This document shows, piece after piece, positions 5,241-5,396 of a stretch of DNA of 5,396 bases. The notes below the pieces were generated by a model that saw only the letters and a program-made list of their open reading frames with translations, made no database searches and had not been told where the DNA came from. Every line of letters starts with the position of its first letter. Position 1 is the stretch's first letter. Source of the DNA: JBGSWC01 sp041752635 (GTDB lineage Bacteria > Planctomycetota > Planctomycetia > Pirellulales > Lacipirellulaceae); NCBI GenBank assembly GCA_041752635.1, contig JBGSWC010000002.1, forward strand, positions 1 through 5,396. The letters run 5' to 3'. The translations under genes and the position numbers were made by a program.

Positions 5241-5396
5241 TTACTGTTCGCGGGCCATCTTCAAAAACAATTCGTAGCGGGCACGCATCTCGACGAGACT
5301 ATCCCCTCCGAATTTATCGACCACTGCTGCCGCAATCTCGAACGCAACTACGTTCTCGACAATCACGCTAGCAGCCGAGACGGCACAGACGTCGCT
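5241..5396 (-). CDS. aroC: Chorismate synthase, C-terminal fragment (5' end outside window)
   Basis: The last 51 residues of a minus-strand gene end at TAA 5241-5243. Chorismate synthase makes chorismate from 5-enolpyruvylshikimate 3-phosphate with reduced FMN, the last step of the shikimate pathway, in the cytoplasm. The fragment opens with SDVCAVSAASVIVENVVAFE, which lines up without gaps with the family's C-terminal signature (E. coli: HDPCV, then RAVPIAEAM): the Asp, Cys, Ala, Ile and Glu match. It is the SDVC variant rather than HDPC, followed by KFGGDSLVEMRARYE, a pattern I associate with archaeal-type and some planctomycete members. About 340 residues, including the active-site histidines, are outside the window, so integrity cannot be judged. 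The Arg expected just before SDVC would be the first residue beyond the edge. Confidence 0.75.
   Translation of the reverse strand, partial: SDVCAVSAASVIVENVVAFEIAAAVVDKFGGDSLVEMRARYELFLKMAREQ

Overview
The window looks like chromosomal DNA of a planctomycete, probably near the Pirellula/Rhodopirellula group. Four things suggest this: a GAF-like plus class III cyclase gene of a type I associate with planctomycetes; a planctomycete-style MBOAT/wax-synthase membrane protein followed by a small membrane protein; short RelE/ParE-like toxin-antitoxin pairs; and an intergenic heptamer repeat (AATGACG / CGTCATT). Base composition is moderately GC-rich and most starts lack a strong Shine-Dalgarno. 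The assignment rests on memory of these families, not on a search.

Plus-strand block (1-2840): the 3' part of a nucleotide cyclase gene whose 5' end lies outside the window, then an MBOAT_2/wax-synthase-like acyltransferase 19 bases on, then a four-helix membrane protein 26 bases further. The tight spacing suggests one transcript. A link between cyclic-nucleotide signalling and lipid or surface acylation is only a contextual inference.

Minus-strand block (2867-3950): two consecutive, paralogous type II toxin-antitoxin modules. Each has the antitoxin first, and each toxin start overlaps the antitoxin stop by the four bases ATGA, with a Shine-Dalgarno inside the last antitoxin codons. Each module has its own candidate sigma-70 promoter carrying a repeat that could be an operator: a perfect 7-bp palindrome for the first module and a 10-bp-spaced direct repeat for the second. 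This tandem duplication is the most system-like content of the window.

Minus-strand block (4037-5396): a membrane-anchored protein of unknown function with a large, probably extracytoplasmic domain. Upstream of it is an intergenic element built from heptamer repeats arranged as an inverted repeat. At the edge is the C-terminal end of a gene that matches the C-terminal signature of chorismate synthase, in the variant with SDVC instead of HDPC.

No tRNA, rRNA, CRISPR array or insertion sequence was seen, and no gene-free stretch exceeds about 120 bases. I did not find a clearly unprecedented system. The best leads are the duplicated toxin-antitoxin modules with their unrecognised antitoxin family, and the heptamer inverted repeat.
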